Positions 18,469 through 30,072 of a stretch of DNA of 64,000 nucleotides are shown here, piece by piece. The notes below the pieces were generated by a model. The model was not told where the DNA came from. It did no database searches and saw nothing but the letters and a program-made list of their open reading frames with translations. The position numbers and the translations under genes were made by a program. The stretch's first letter is position 1, and each line of letters opens with the position of its first letter. Source of the DNA: Actinoplanes oblitus (GTDB taxonomy: Bacteria; Actinomycetota; Actinomycetes; Mycobacteriales; Micromonosporaceae); NCBI RefSeq assembly GCF_030252345.1, contig NZ_CP126980.1, positions 5,285,501-5,349,500 on the forward strand, in the 5' to 3' direction.

Positions 18469-18749
18469 GACCGACTCCGGAACATGCCGAGCATACGGTC
18501 GGTGACGGCGTAGCCGCCGGCCACGTTGGCGGCGCCGAAGAACGCGGCGACGCCCAGCAACAGGTAGCCGCCGGCCGTGGTGACGGACAGCGCCAGCAGC
18601 ATGACACCGATCAGGACGACACCGTGGATGGCGTTGGCTCCGGACATCAGCGGGGTGTGCAGGGTGGCCGGCACCTTGCTGATCACTTCGAAGCCGACCA
18701 GCACGCTGAGCGTGAAGACGGTCAGATCGGCCATCAGCAGCGGGGTCAC
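18465..18749 (-). CDS. pntAB: NAD(P) transhydrogenase subunit alpha, membrane part
   Basis: 94 residues with three membrane helices: FTLSVLVGFEVISKVPATLHTPLMSGANAIHG is the family signature. It forms the proton channel with PntB. Start GTG 18749 overlaps the stop of the upstream subunit (GTGA), and ATG six codons later is an alternative. Split alpha subunits such as this are usual in actinobacteria. Confidence 0.94.
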   Translation of the reverse strand: MTPLLMADLTVFTLSVLVGFEVISKVPATLHTPLMSGANAIHGVVLIGVMLLALSVTTAGGYLLLGVAAFFGAANVAGGYAVTDRMLGMFRSRS

Positions 18750-19870
18750 AGCGCGGCTCCCTCCAGGAGTTGACGGACGGCCGGATGCACGACCCGCCCG
18801 GCGTGGGTGACGGTGACCGCGGCCTGGATCTCGTCACCGAGGTCCGGCTCCGGGGTCAGGACGGCGAGCAGGGCAAGGAGATTCTTCGCGTACGCCGTGG
18901 AAGCGGCCTGTGGCATGGTGGCGGCCAGGTTCCCGGCGGCGATCAGGGTGACCCCGCCGATCAGGGCCGTGGTGCCGGCGACCGAGCCCTCCACGTTGCC
19001 GCCGTCCGGGCCGGCGGCGAGGTCGACGACGACCGAACCGGGTCGCATCGCCGCCAGCGTGGCCGCCGGGACCAGCACGGGTGGCCGCCGGCCGGGCACC
19101 TGAGCGGTGGTGATCACCACGTCGAAGCGGGCCACGGCTGCCTGCAGCGCCCGTTGCTGTTCGGCGCTCTCCTGTTCGGTGAGTGCCCGGGCGTAGCCGT
19201 CGCCCGAGGCGGCTACCGGGTGGCCGGCCTCCAGGACAGCGGCGCCGGTCGAGACGATGTCGGCTCGGGCTTGCGGACGGACGTCGTAGCCCGTCACCAC
19301 GGCGCCGAGCCGGCGGGCGGTCGCTATCGCCTGCAGGCCGGCCACGCCCGCGCCGAGCACCAGGACCTGGGCCGGCCGCACGGTGCCGGCGGCGGTCATC
19401 AGCAGCGGGAAGTAACCCCCGTACGCCTCGGCCGCGACGATGGCGGCCTTGTATCCCGCCACGTTGGCCTGTGAGGTGAGCGCGTCCATCGGTTGTGCCC
19501 GGGACAGTGTCCGGGGCAGCAGGTCGAGGCTGATCGCTGTCACCCCGGCGGCGGCCAGCCGGCCGGCCGGTTCCGGGTGAGCCAGCGGCGCGAGCAGCCC
19601 GATCAGGGTCTGGCCGCGGCGCAGCCGATCGGCGTCGGCGGGCGGAGCCAGGCAGGTGAGCACGTCGCTGCCGGCGTACACCCGGTCGCGGTCGCCGAGT
19701 TCGGCGCCGGCCGCGCGGTATTGCTCGTCGCCGAACCAGGCGCGGGCGCCGGCCTCGCTTTCGACCAGCACGCCGGTGCCGCGTTCGCGCAGCCGGCGCA
19801 CCGCGTCCGGGGTCAGCGCCACCCGCCGTTCGTGGTCCGCGGTCTCCCGTAACACTCCCACGGTGGTCAT
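18746..19870 (-). CDS. pntAA: NAD(P) transhydrogenase subunit alpha, NAD-binding part
   Basis: 374 residues of the AlaDH/PNT family: N-terminal TVGVLRETADHERRVALTPDAV, central QANVAGYKAAI, nucleotide-binding VLVLGAGVAGLQAIATARRLGA. First gene of pntAA-pntAB-pntB. It is divergent from the DUF4389 gene, and the 170-bp spacer has two perfect island boxes (19940, 19973). In a hypoxia setting it would balance NADH and NADPH when respiration slows (inference). Confidence 0.95.
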   Translation of the reverse strand: MTTVGVLRETADHERRVALTPDAVRRLRERGTGVLVESEAGARAWFGDEQYRAAGAELGDRDRVYAGSDVLTCLAPPADADRLRRGQTLIGLLAPLAHPEPAGRLAAAGVTAISLDLLPRTLSRAQPMDALTSQANVAGYKAAIVAAEAYGGYFPLLMTAAGTVRPAQVLVLGAGVAGLQAIATARRLGAVVTGYDVRPQARADIVSTGAAVLEAGHPVAASGDGYARALTEQESAEQQRALQAAVARFDVVITTAQVPGRRPPVLVPAATLAAMRPGSVVVDLAAGPDGGNVEGSVAGTTALIGGVTLIAAGNLAATMPQAASTAYAKNLLALLAVLTPEPDLGDEIQAAVTVTHAGRVVHPAVRQLLEGAAL

Positions 19871-19939
19871 CGCCGGCTCCTCCGCATCCGTGCGGGCGCG
19901 CTCTTCTCGAACGTTATGAGCACACGGCGGGGCGGTTCA

Positions 19940-19953
19940 GGGCCGGACGGCCC
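19940..19953. promoter_or_regulatory. DosR-like box 1
   Basis: GGGCCGGACGGCCC, perfect 6-2-6 palindrome, about 70-83 bp upstream of pntAA. Fits GGG-H-C-N4-G-K-CCC shared by twelve sites in the island. Confidence 0.65.
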
Positions 19954-19972
19954 GATGTTCCGGCCCGCCGGT

Positions 19973-19986
19973 GGGCCGTTCGGCCC
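19973..19986. promoter_or_regulatory. DosR-like box 2
   Basis: GGGCCGTTCGGCCC, perfect 6-2-6 palindrome, 33 bp from box 1 centre to centre (about three helical turns) and 55-68 bp upstream of the DUF4389 gene. Paired boxes are typical for DosR-controlled promoters. Confidence 0.68.
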
Positions 19987-20040
19987 TGCCGGACCACGCC
20001 GTGCGGGGTTGTCCTGAGAGAAACCCCCTTGGGAGGCGTG

Positions 20041-21486
20041 ATGAACTACAGTCCCGTGCGGGTCGAGGCACGTCGCGACCCGTCGCTGAGCCGCTGGCTA
20101 TGGCTGGTCAAGTGGCTCCTGCTGATCCCCCACTACATCGTCCTGGCGGTGCTCTGGGTCGGTCTGCTGGTGCTCACCCTGGTGGCCTACCTGGCGATCC
20201 TGTTCACCGGCCGCTATCCGCCGTCGATCCGCGCCTACAACGTCGGGGTGCTGCGCTGGACCTGGCGGGTCGGCTACTACGGCTACCAGGCGCTGGGCAC
20301 CGACCGATACCCGCCGTTCACCCTGGCCGAGGTGCCCGATCACCCGGCCCGGTTCGCGGTCGGTGAGCCGGAGCCGGTCCCCCGGTGGCTGCCACTGGTG
20401 GCCTGGCTGTTCGCCGTGCCGCACCTGGTGCTGATCGGCGCGCTCACCTCCGCCGTCACCTGGCACACCCCGGACGGCTACCGCACCTCGATGAGCGTGC
20501 TCGGCGCGGCGGTGCTGATCCTCGGGCTGGCCCTGCTGTTCACCGGGCGGTACCTGGACGGGCTGCACGATCTGCTGGTCGGCGTCGCCCGCTGGCAGCT
20601 GCGGGTGATCGCCTACCTGACCTTGCTGACCCCGCGCTACCCGCCGTTCCGGCTGGACCAGGGCGGTTCCGAACCCGTCGCCGGACCGTCCGGTCCGACC
20701 GCCGTGGACTCGCCCACCGCGCCGCACTACCGGTCCGGACCGGACGTTCCCACCGCACCGCCCAGGTCGTCGGCGGCCGGTCACGTCATCGCGCTGGTCG
20801 CCGGCGTGCTGCTGCTGGCGCCCGCGACCGGGCTGGGCATCGGCGGCGCCGCGCTGCTGGCGGTGGACGCCGCGCGGGACAGCTCCGGCTATGCGACCAG
20901 CCGGACCGTCGGGCTGCACACCGCCACCGCCGCGGTCACCGCGGAGAATCTCACCATCGCCGACGTCGACGTGTGGACCCGCGACGTCGCCGACGTCGGA
21001 GGTCTGCGGCTGACCGCGACCGCGCCGGACGGCCGCTCGCTGTTCGTCGGCATCGCCCCGCAGGCGGCGGTCGACCAGTGGCTCGCCGGCACCGCCCACG
21101 ACGAGCTCGTCGCGATGGGCCTCGGCGCGGCGCGCTACCACCGGGCCGCGGGACCGGTGACCGGGGTGCCCGCTCCGGCCGAGCAGCGGTTCTGGCTCGC
21201 CTCGGCCAGCGGCCCCGGCACCACCACGCTGAACTGGAGGATCACCGGCGGGCAGTTCGCCGTGGTGGTGGCCAACGCCGACGGGTCGCCCGGTGTGATC
21301 GCCGACGTCCGGGGCGCCGCTCAGGTGCCCGACCTGACCGCGCTCGGGCTGGGCCTGTTGATCTCCAGCATCGTGCTCGGCCTGGTGGCCGTCGGCCTGA
21401 TCGTGCTCGGCGGGGTCGGGCTCGGCCGCCGGCATCTCCCGCCGCCCGCACCGACGGCGGTGCCGTTGTCGACCGTCTCGGTATGA
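20041..21486 (+). CDS. DUF4389 membrane protein
   Basis: 481 residues. Two DUF4389-like units follow each other: one at the N-terminus (LSRWLWLVKWLLLIPHY, AILFTGRYPPSIRAYNVGVLRW) and one near residue 115 (VPRWLPLVAWLFAVPHLVL, LLFTGRYLDGLHDLLVGVARW), each ending in a RYPPF motif. Then come a disordered Pro/Thr linker, a helix near 255, an extracellular domain and a final helix. Start ATG 20041 follows TTGGGAGGCG. Function is unknown. The two DosR-like boxes upstream put it in the stress regulon. Confidence 0.88.
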   Translation: MNYSPVRVEARRDPSLSRWLWLVKWLLLIPHYIVLAVLWVGLLVLTLVAYLAILFTGRYPPSIRAYNVGVLRWTWRVGYYGYQALGTDRYPPFTLAEVPDHPARFAVGEPEPVPRWLPLVAWLFAVPHLVLIGALTSAVTWHTPDGYRTSMSVLGAAVLILGLALLFTGRYLDGLHDLLVGVARWQLRVIAYLTLLTPRYPPFRLDQGGSEPVAGPSGPTAVDSPTAPHYRSGPDVPTAPPRSSAAGHVIALVAGVLLLAPATGLGIGGAALLAVDAARDSSGYATSRTVGLHTATAAVTAENLTIADVDVWTRDVADVGGLRLTATAPDGRSLFVGIAPQAAVDQWLAGTAHDELVAMGLGAARYHRAAGPVTGVPAPAEQRFWLASASGPGTTTLNWRITGGQFAVVVANADGSPGVIADVRGAAQVPDLTALGLGLLISSIVLGLVAVGLIVLGGVGLGRRHLPPPAPTAVPLSTVSV

Positions 21487-21538
21487 GCCGCGGTCCGGAC
21501 CTGCCGGCGGCCCACAGCCGCCGGCAGGCTGCCGCCAC

Positions 21539-21554
21539 ACTTCGAATTCAAAGC
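21539..21554. promoter_or_regulatory. MarR operator copy 1 (autoregulation)
   Basis: ACTTCGAATTCAAAGC matches the palindrome GCTTCGAATTCGAAGC at 22337 with two differences. It lies just upstream of the -10 box of the marR-type gene. Confidence 0.75.
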
Positions 21555-21557
21555 AAG

Positions 21558-21563
21558 TAGGAT
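21558..21563 (+). promoter_or_regulatory. -10 box of a probable leaderless promoter (marR)
   Basis: TAGGAT, then 6 bp, then the GTG start at 21570, with no ribosome-binding sequence. The operator at 21539-21554 covers the spacer, so repressor binding would block polymerase. Confidence 0.6.
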
Positions 21564-21569
21564 CACGGC

Positions 21570-22076
21570 GTGAGCGACGCGGCGCCCGGCTTGAACTCGG
21601 AGCAACTCGGCGCGTACTTCGCTCTGATGGAGGTCGGCAGCCTCCTTCAGTACGCGGTGGACGAGCACCTGCGCGCCGCCGGCGACCTCAGCTACGTGCA
21701 GTTCCAGATCCTGGCCCGGCTGGTGGACGCACCGGGGGGCCGGCTCCGGATGACCGATCTGGCCGACGGCGTGGTCTACAGCCGCAGCGGGCTCACCTAC
21801 CAGGCCGGCTTGCTGGACAAGCGCGGCCTGATCGCCCGCTCCCCCGCGCCGGACGACGATCGCAGTGTCCTGGTGACCGTCACCGACGCCGGCCGGGACC
21901 TGGTCGCCCACGTGCTTCCGGGCCACGTCGAGCGCGTCCGGCAGCTGCTGTTCGACCCGATGACCGGCACTGATCTCGCGGCGTTGAGCACCGTTCTGGG
22001 CCGCGTCCGCGACCACATGCGCGCCACCCCGCCGCGGTCCGCCAAACCGCGCGGCGGCCGCAACCGCGCCGGCTGA
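21570..22076 (+). CDS. MarR-family transcriptional regulator
   Basis: 168 residues with a MarR winged helix: YVQFQILARLVDAPGGRLRMTDLADGVVYSRSGLTYQAGLLDKRGLIARSPAPDDDRSVLVTVTDAG covers the recognition helix and wing, flanked by dimerisation helices. It starts at a GTG that appears leaderless. Palindromes GCTTCGARTTCGAAGC before this gene and twice before the quinone oxidoreductase gene define its likely operators. The effector is probably an electrophile or quinone (inference). Confidence 0.92.
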   Translation: MSDAAPGLNSEQLGAYFALMEVGSLLQYAVDEHLRAAGDLSYVQFQILARLVDAPGGRLRMTDLADGVVYSRSGLTYQAGLLDKRGLIARSPAPDDDRSVLVTVTDAGRDLVAHVLPGHVERVRQLLFDPMTGTDLAALSTVLGRVRDHMRATPPRSAKPRGGRNRAG

Positions 22077-22089
22077 CGGGGCCCGAGGC

Positions 22090-22242
22090 GATGAACCGGC
22101 CCTGCTCGCGGACTTTCTCCGGGCGCGCCGGGAAGCCCTGCGACCAGAGGACGCCGGGCTCGACCACGGCCACGAGCTGCTGGTCTTCTTCGCGCCGCCG
22201 AGCGACGAGAAGCCGCGGCGCCTACTCCGCTCGGTGAGCTGA
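22090..22242 (+). pseudogene. Remnant of an XRE/MmyB-type regulator, internally deleted
   Basis: The frame 22090-22242 reads ALLADFLRARREALRPEDAGL, which is the N-terminal signature of actinobacterial helix-turn-helix MmyB-type regulators, then switches without a break to HELLVFFAPPSDEKPRRLLRS, which resembles the C-terminal strand region of the same family. The roughly 200 residues expected between are missing, and no start codon or ribosome site is evident. Residual recognition is by pattern memory. Confidence 0.55.
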
Positions 22243-22334
22243 GCGCGCGTTGTCCACGGACTTCTCGTCCGCGGATCTCGCGACGCTTGCCGGGCAGGCG
22301 CTGGCGGCTGTCGCCCGGCTCACACTTCACGCCA

Positions 22335-22362
22335 TTGCTTCGAATTCGAAGCGTGCTACGTT
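22335..22362 (+). promoter_or_regulatory. Probable promoter of the quinone oxidoreductase gene
   Basis: TTGCTT (22335-22340), 16-bp spacer, TACGTT (22357-22362). The spacer is almost filled by the MarR palindrome at 22337-22352, and the second palindrome lies over or just after the start point. Confidence 0.45.
22337..22352. promoter_or_regulatory. MarR operator copy 2
   Basis: GCTTCGAATTCGAAGC, a perfect 16-bp palindrome overlapping the proposed -35 box of the oxidoreductase promoter. Confidence 0.82.
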
Positions 22363-22370
22363 CTAGAGGT

Positions 22371-22386
22371 GCTTCGAGTTCGAAGC
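22371..22386. promoter_or_regulatory. MarR operator copy 3
   Basis: GCTTCGAGTTCGAAGC, one mismatch from perfect symmetry, centred 34 bp after copy 2 and ending 21 bp before the ATG at 22408. Confidence 0.8.
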
Positions 22387-22407
22387 ACTCTGTCGAGGAG
22401 GATCCCG

Positions 22408-23340
22408 ATGAAGGCAGTGCGTTTCCACGAGTACGGCGACCCGAGCGTCCTGCGCCACGAGGACGTCGAGCAGCCCAGCCCCGGCGCCGGTCAGGTGCTC
22501 ATCCAGGTCGCCGCCACCTCGTTCAACGGCGTCGACGGCAACATCCGCGCCGGTTTCATGCGAGGCCCGATCCCGGTCACGCTGCCGCACACGCCCGGCA
22601 TCGACGTGTCCGGCACGGTCGCGGCGCTGGGCGAGGGCGTCACCGGCTTCGCGGTCGGCGACCGCGTCGTCGGCTTCCTGCCGATGACGGGCGACGGCGC
22701 CGCCGCGGAGTACACGGTGGCCCCCGCCGAGATCCTCGCGCCGGCGCCCACCGCGATCCCGCTGGCCGACGCCGCGGCACTGCCGACCGTCGGCCTCACC
22801 GCCTGGCAGGCGCTGTTCGACCACGCGAAGCTCGCCGCCGGCCAGCGGGTGCTGATCAACGGTGCGGGCGGCGCGGTCGGCGGCTACGCCGTCCAGCTGG
22901 CCAAGAACGCCGGGGCGTACGTGATCGCCGCGACCGGCCCGCGCGGTGCCGACCGGGCCACGGCGGCCGGCGCGGACGAGGTCCTCGAGCACGGCACCAC
23001 CCCGGCGGCCGGCTCGGTCGACGTGGTGCTCAACCTCGCGCCGATCGAACCGGCCCAGCTGGCCGCGCTGCTCGACCCGATCCGCCCGGGCGGTGTGCTG
23101 GTCAACACCACGGTGTGGATGCCCGCGCCCAGCGACGAGCAGCGCGGCGTCCGCGGCATCGACCTGTTCGTCCGCAGCGACGCCGGCCAGCTCGGGGAGC
23201 TGGTCGCCCTGATCGACGCGGGACAGCTGCGCGTCGGCGTCGCTCAGCGGGTGCCGCTCGCCGAGCTGCCCGCCGTGCACGCCCAGGCCGCCGCGGCCGC
23301 CCTGCCCGGCAAGACCGTCATCGTCGTCACCAGCGCCTGA
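22408..23340 (+). CDS. NADPH:quinone reductase-like MDR oxidoreductase
   Basis: 310 residues of the zinc-free quinone oxidoreductase branch: N-terminal MKAVRFHEYGDPSVL, TPGIDVSGTVAALGEGV, and the NADPH-binding GAGGAVGGYAVQLAKNAGAY. No catalytic zinc cysteine is present. Start ATG 22408 follows GAGGAGG. It should reduce quinones or reactive enones. Two MarR palindromes around its promoter make it the direct target of the divergently spaced marR gene upstream. Confidence 0.92.
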   Translation: MKAVRFHEYGDPSVLRHEDVEQPSPGAGQVLIQVAATSFNGVDGNIRAGFMRGPIPVTLPHTPGIDVSGTVAALGEGVTGFAVGDRVVGFLPMTGDGAAAEYTVAPAEILAPAPTAIPLADAAALPTVGLTAWQALFDHAKLAAGQRVLINGAGGAVGGYAVQLAKNAGAYVIAATGPRGADRATAAGADEVLEHGTTPAAGSVDVVLNLAPIEPAQLAALLDPIRPGGVLVNTTVWMPAPSDEQRGVRGIDLFVRSDAGQLGELVALIDAGQLRVGVAQRVPLAELPAVHAQAAAAALPGKTVIVVTSA

Positions 23341-23382
23341 GGCTCAACTCCGGCGCACCGCCGATCCGCGGCGGGGCACCGC

Positions 23383-23814
23383 TCAGGCGTCGGCCGCCTC
23401 GAGTGCGGGCGCCGGTGTTCGCGGGCGGCGCAGGGCGTCGACCGACCAGCGGCCCGCGCCGACCACGGCGATGGCCAGGAACGACCAGCAGAACAGGGCG
23501 GCGGCGTCACCGCCGTTCTCCATCGGGAGCAGACCGTGCGACTGGTGGACGGTGAAATAGGCGTACGCCATGGAACCGGAAGCGAGGATCGCTGCCGGCA
23601 CCGTCAGCAGACCGACCAGCACGAGCAGGCCGCACACCAGCTGGATCACCCCGGCGTACCAGCCGGGCCAGCTGCCCATCGGCACCGCGTGCCCGCTGCC
23701 GCGGTTGCCGCCGAAGACCCCGAACACCGTCGCCGCCCCATGCAGGGCGAACAGCAGTCCGATCACGCCCCGGAACAGTGCCCAGACGGCTTCGCCAAGG
23801 GGATTCCCGCGCAT
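23383..23814 (-). CDS. DoxX-family membrane protein
   Basis: 143 residues with four hydrophobic helices (ALFRGVIGLLFALHGAATVFG, GWYAGVIQLVCGLLVLVGLL, AAILASGSMAYAYFTVHQ, ALFCWSFLAIAVVGAG). The pattern GxLFALHG and the HQSHGLLPMENGG loop are typical of DoxX/DUF4260-like proteins. Start ATG 23814 follows GGGAGG; the upstream extension is not conserved in character. It converges on the quinone reductase gene. The role is unknown; in some actinobacteria DoxX acts in oxidative stress complexes. Confidence 0.85.
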   Translation of the reverse strand: MRGNPLGEAVWALFRGVIGLLFALHGAATVFGVFGGNRGSGHAVPMGSWPGWYAGVIQLVCGLLVLVGLLTVPAAILASGSMAYAYFTVHQSHGLLPMENGGDAAALFCWSFLAIAVVGAGRWSVDALRRPRTPAPALEAADA

Positions 23815-24131
23815 GTGTACCTCCCACTCCGACCAGAAATATTCATAGATATTAATGGGATGTGATCGCCACACATAGAAGCTTCTTAATTCAAATAATT
23901 TTCGTACGCGGTGCGCCGCCCGAACTCGCCCCGGTACTGAACGGGCGAGGGCGGTAGGCCGTTGCGGGCTGACGGGCGCGAGGACTTCGCTTGGTGCTGA
24001 CGACCACCTGAGCGCGAAGGTCCCCGGGCCCGCCGGGAAAGACCGCGGAGGGCAGGTGTCCCGACGTGGAGCCGAGGCGGCCGGCTCGGCGGTATGGAAC
24101 GGCGAATCTCGGTCGGGCGCGGGGCGGCCGC
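23815..24131. other. Gene-free 317-bp spacer
   Basis: Holds the AT-rich regulatory island described separately (23836-23905). In the remaining part (23906-24131) I see neither a credible gene nor a clear motif. Confidence 0.5.
23836..23905 (-). promoter_or_regulatory. AT-rich promoter/operator island before doxX-like gene
   Basis: About 70 bp with more than 60% A+T in a genome of over 70% G+C. It contains an inverted repeat AATAT-N6-ATATT (23838-23853) and a perfect palindrome AGAAGCTTCT (23877-23886), both upstream of the DoxX-like gene. Likely a regulated promoter. The binding protein is unknown. Confidence 0.55.
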
Positions 24132-24563
24132 TCAGGGCCGGGTGGCGAAGGCCGCCCAGATGTGTTTGGTGTCCTGGGTGGCATACCAGCCGACGTCGAG
24201 GGAGAAGGACTGGGCGAGCAGCAGGCCACGGCCGCCGGCATGCAGCGGACGGGTGTCCGCCAGCTCGGGAATCGTGCTCAGGTCATGATCCGCGACGTCG
24301 AGGATCAGGCTGTCCGGGTTGCGCAGCAGCCGCACCTCGGTGGGCGGAATGCCGTGCCGGATCGCGTTGGTGGCCAGTTCGGTGGCCACCAGCACGATCC
24401 GGTCGAGGATGTCGTCGCTGTCCTCGGCCGGCAGTCGCGGATGGCCGGTCAGTTCCCGGTGCAGCGACGCCCGTAACTGCCGCAGCTCCGTGGCATCGGT
24501 GAGGATCCAGGTCCGCAGATGCTCGGCGCGGGGCGGCGGTGGTGAGGTACGAAGCGAAGTCAC
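24132..24563 (-). CDS. ATP-binding anti-sigma/SpoIIAB-like protein (HATPase)
   Basis: 143 residues of the small GHKL ATPase type: LVATELATNAIRHG is the N-box, VADHDLSTIPE the G1 region, GGRGLLLAQSFSLDVGW the G2/G3 region. Such proteins are serine kinases that control anti-sigma antagonists or act as stand-alone regulators. Start GTG 24563 is the first that leaves a normal-length protein. The frame runs 80 codons further upstream through the divergent promoter region and is not conserved in character. No partner anti-anti-sigma gene is adjacent. Confidence 0.82.
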   Translation of the reverse strand: MTSLRTSPPPPRAEHLRTWILTDATELRQLRASLHRELTGHPRLPAEDSDDILDRIVLVATELATNAIRHGIPPTEVRLLRNPDSLILDVADHDLSTIPELADTRPLHAGGRGLLLAQSFSLDVGWYATQDTKHIWAAFATRP

Positions 24564-24664
24564 CGCCCGCCTGTGCCCCCTTGCTTCACCAGTTATGCCG
24601 CAAACGGGGAAATCCACCGCCCGGCCGGCCTTCTCCATCGGTCCTTTCGCGACCGGCGGCGCCA

Positions 24665-24686
24665 GGACGGGCCGTCCGGCCCGTCC
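24665..24686. promoter_or_regulatory. DosR-like box 3 (before gltD-like/nifJ)
   Basis: Core GGGCCGTCCGGCCC (24669-24682) is perfect 6-2-6, and symmetry extends to 10-bp arms (GGACGGGCCG) around TC. It lies 88-110 bp upstream of the ATG at 24775 and divergent from the HATPase gene. Best-conserved box in the island. Confidence 0.7.
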
Positions 24687-24774
24687 TACCCGGCCTTCCC
24701 GCCCTGCCCGGACGGGGGCTGTCGTGCGTGCCATGGAGGGAGGGAGACGCGACGCCACGGAGGAGGTCCGTCCC

Positions 24775-26414
24775 ATGCCGAAGAAGAATCCCGCCGGTGA
24801 CATGACACCGCTGCCCGACCTGGCACACGACCAGGCCCGCGGCGGTCCGGTCCGGCAACGCCGCCCGGTCTACGTCGACCTGCTGCCGCCCTGCAACGCG
24901 GGCTGTCCCGCCGGGGAGAACATCCAGGCGTGGCTGGCGCACGCGCGCGGCGGCGACTACCAGGCTGCCTGGCGGGTGCTGACCGCCGACAACCCGCTGC
25001 CCGCGATCTGTGGCCGGGTCTGCTACCACCCGTGCGAGTCGGTCTGCAACCGGATCCAGCTGGACAGCGCGGTCTCGATCCACGGTGTCGAACGGTTCCT
25101 CGGCGATCTGGCGCTGGAGCACGGCTGGGCCTTCGATCCCCCGCCGGCACCGACCGGGCGCCGGGTCCTGGTGGTCGGTGCCGGGCCCTCCGGGCTGTCG
25201 GCCGCCTACCACCTGGCCCGGCTCGGTCACCAGGTGGTGATCCACGACGCGGGTGACGAGCCGGGCGGGATGATGCGCTACGGCATTCCCGCCTACCGGC
25301 TGCCGCGCGATGTCCTGGCCGCCGAGATCGCCCGGATCGAGGCGCTCGGCGTGGTGATCGAGACCGGCCATCCGGTCCTGGACCTGGCGGCGGAACGCCG
25401 GGCCGGGCGCTTCGACGCCGTGTTCGTCGCGGTCGGGGCGCATCTGTCCAAGCGGGTCGACATCCCGGCCCGCGAGGCCGGGCGGATCGTCGACGCGGTA
25501 GGCCTGCTGCGTAGCGTCGCCGCCGGCGAGCGGCCGGTGATCGGGCGGCGGGTGGCGGTGTACGGCGGCGGCAACACCGCGATGGACGCCGCCCGGGTCG
25601 CCAAGCGGCTCGGGGCCGAGGAGGCGCTGATCGTCTACCGGCGGACCCGGGCGCAGATGCCCGCGCACGCCGAGGAGGCGGACGACGCCGAACGCGAAGG
25701 CGTGAAGATCAACTGGTTGCGGACCATCCAGGCGTTCGACGGGCCGGAACTGACGGTCGAGGTGATGGAGCTGGACGCGGACGGCCGGCCGGTGCCGACC
25801 GGGCGTACCGAAATCCTGGCGGCCGACACCGTGGTGCTCGCGCTCGGGCAGCGCGCCGACACCGCGTTCCTGCGGGGGGTGCCCGGCGTCGAGTTCGGCG
25901 CGGACGGCACCGTGCTGGTGTCGGCGTCGTTCATGACCGGCTCCGCCGGCCTGTTCGCCGGCGGGGACATGGTGCCCGCCGAACGCACGGTGACCGTCGG
26001 GATCGGGCATGGCCGCAAGGCGGCCCGGCACATTCACGCCTACCTCTCCGGCAGCGGCGCGGCGGCGCCCGCCAAGCACCCGCTGGCCGGCTTCGACCTG
26101 CTGCACCCGTGGTATTTCGGCGACGCGGACCGCCGGGTCCAGGACGAACGCGATCCAGCCACCCGGACTGCCGACTTCACCGAGGTGGTCGGCGGTCTGA
26201 ACGCGACGGCCGCCCGGTTCGAGGCCGGCCGCTGCCTGTCCTGCGGCAACTGCTTCGAATGTGACGGGTGCCTGGGCGCCTGCCCGGAGGACGCCGTGAT
26301 CAAGCTGGGGCCGGGCAACCGGTACCGGTTCGACTACGACCGCTGCACCGGATGCGGCACCTGCTTCGCGCAGTGCCCGGTGCACGCGATCGACCTGATT
26401 CCGGAGGCACACCC

Positions 26415-26418
<4 letters not shown>
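24775..26418 (+). CDS. GltD/NfnB-like NAD(P)-dependent flavoprotein with two extra 4Fe-4S clusters
   Basis: 547 residues. N-terminal iron-sulfur helical domain with CNAGCPAGENIQAW and CGRVCYHPCESVC, then the two-dinucleotide-fold body: FAD site VLVVGAGPSGLSAAYHLARLG near residue 125, NADPH site VAVYGGGNTAMDAARVAKRLGA near 262, and FAGGD near 400. A C-terminal ferredoxin domain has two 4Fe-4S motifs (CLSCGNCFECDGCLGACP and CTGCGTCFAQCP). Start ATG 24775 follows GGAGGAGG. Its ATGA overlap with nifJ implies electron exchange between pyruvate:ferredoxin oxidoreductase and NADP(H) rather than glutamate synthesis (inference); no GltB subunit is present. Confidence 0.92.
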
Positions 26419-29963
<3,545 letters not shown>

Positions 29964-29979
29964 ACCTCGCCGCCCGCGC

Positions 29980-29993
29980 GGGCCGATCGGCCC
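29980..29993. promoter_or_regulatory. DosR-like box 4
   Basis: GGGCCGATCGGCCC, perfect palindrome, 80-93 bp upstream of the deazaflavin-type gene at 30073. Confidence 0.65.
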
Positions 29994-30072
29994 TGGCCGA
30001 GCGCCCGGTGGCGGGCGAGCGTGGAGGGTGAGGACCGGCGCTGCGCGTGGTCCGTGACGGCTAGGAGGTCCC

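Noticed and set aside
23358..23374. CCGCC-N7-GGCGG between the quinone reductase and DoxX-like genes
   Set aside because: A 5-bp G/C stem is expected often by chance in this composition.
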